Of a stretch of 64,000 bases of DNA, positions 63,604-64,000 are shown piece by piece. Both the position numbers and the translations under genes were made by a program. Numbering within the stretch: the stretch's first letter is position 1; each line of letters opens with the position of its first letter. A model generated the notes under the pieces. It did no database searches, was not told the origin of the DNA, and was given only the letters and a program-made list of their open reading frames with translations. Origin of the DNA: Burkholderia oklahomensis C6786 (GTDB lineage: Bacteria > Pseudomonadota > Gammaproteobacteria > Burkholderiales > Burkholderiaceae); contig NZ_CP009555.1 in assembly GCF_000959365.1 (NCBI RefSeq), forward strand, positions 1,488,001 to 1,552,000, written 5' to 3'.

Positions 63604-64000
63604 ATGGCCCAATCCTTTCCTCTGCAGCTCCTGCTCGACCGCGCGCAGAACGACCTCGACACCGCGACGAAGCAGCTCGGCCACGCGCAGCGCGAGCGCA
63701 CCGACGCGCAAACGCAGCTCGACGCGCTCTTGCGCTATCGCGACGAATATCGCGTGCGCTTCGCCGAATCCGCGCAATCGGGGATGCCCGCCGGCAACTG
63801 GCGCAACTTCCAGGCGTTCCTCGACACGCTCGACGCGGCGATCGACCAGCAGCGGCGCGTGCTCGCCGCCGCGGAGACGCGCATCGACGCGGCGCGCCCC
63901 GAGTGGCAGGCGAAGAAGCGCACGCTCGGCTCGTACGAGATCCTGCAGGCGCGCGGCGCGCAGCAGGAAGCGAAGCGCGTCGCGAAGCGCGAGCAGCGCG
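63604..64000 (+). CDS. fliJ: FliJ, export apparatus coiled-coil protein (C-terminus beyond window)
   Basis: 132 codons visible; the gene continues past the right edge. Starts MAQSFPLQLLLDRAQNDLD 5 bases after the fliI stop. The visible part is one long charged coiled coil (TKQLGHAQRERTDAQTQLDALL, FQAFLDTLDAAIDQQRRVLAAAETR), the FliJ hairpin that inserts into the FliI hexamer like F1-gamma. Position and length fit FliJ (about 150 residues). Confidence 0.92.
   Translation, partial: MAQSFPLQLLLDRAQNDLDTATKQLGHAQRERTDAQTQLDALLRYRDEYRVRFAESAQSGMPAGNWRNFQAFLDTLDAAIDQQRRVLAAAETRIDAARPEWQAKKRTLGSYEILQARGAQQEAKRVAKREQR

Overview
This window comes from a high-GC beta-proteobacterium of the Burkholderia pseudomallei/thailandensis type. 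The GC-saturated third codon positions, the split flagellar loci (flgI..flgA-flgMN and fhlB-fliKTS/fliE..fliJ), a high-potential iron-sulfur protein, the long FlgA and the pxp/DUF969/DUF979 locus all fit that group. The species is inferred, not proven.

Layout. 1-8509: rod/hook/ring operon flgBCDEFGHI on the minus strand (flgI runs off the left edge), divergent flgA, then flgMN behind a near-perfect sigma-28 promoter. 8510-22921: an accessory, less GC-rich block inserted between flgN and the cca housekeeping cluster. It is a refractile-body (R-body) locus: seven RebB-family genes, three coupled genes of unknown function, a large protein with an AbiEii-like nucleotidyltransferase signature, two tandem Rv2525c-like (DUF1906) glycoside-hydrolase-like proteins, an unusual GAF-like/degenerate sigma-54 AAA+/AraC regulator, an OmpR-type response regulator and a hybrid histidine kinase. 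22922-28717: a small gene coupled to cca, cca, a glutathione transferase, an NDUFA9-like epimerase, a soluble lytic transglycosylase and 5-formyl-THF cyclo-ligase. 28954-34379: a MarR-like regulator divergent from the 5-oxoprolinase operon pxpBCA and the DUF969/DUF979 membrane pair. 34873-41788: a dppABCDF-type peptide ABC importer ending in a TraB/GumN protein. 42129-53819: MHS-family MFS transporter, HiPIP, L2HGDH-like oxidoreductase, AAA+ ATPase, a secreted hypothetical protein, an EEP-family nuclease/phosphatase, ferredoxin-NADP reductase, a soluble sensor kinase with a LuxR-type regulator, an APC permease and an XdhC-like protein. 54248-55060: a PepSY membrane protein behind a Fur-box-like site. 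55214-64000: fhlB, fliK, fliT, fliS (sigma-28-like promoter), fliE and, divergently, fliFGHIJ (fliJ cut by the right edge).

How the parts work together. The two flagellar blocks encode the MS-ring, switch, export ATPase, rod, hook and rings, plus export regulators and chaperones. Both divergent early promoter regions (flgB/flgA and fliE/fliF) carry the same inverted-repeat element around CTCTATTCGC, a candidate FlhDC site. The reb block looks like a self-contained module: structural R-body subunits, accessory and possible effector genes, and three dedicated regulators at its right end. It is the most unusual part of the window. No tRNA, rRNA, CRISPR array or intact insertion sequence was seen.
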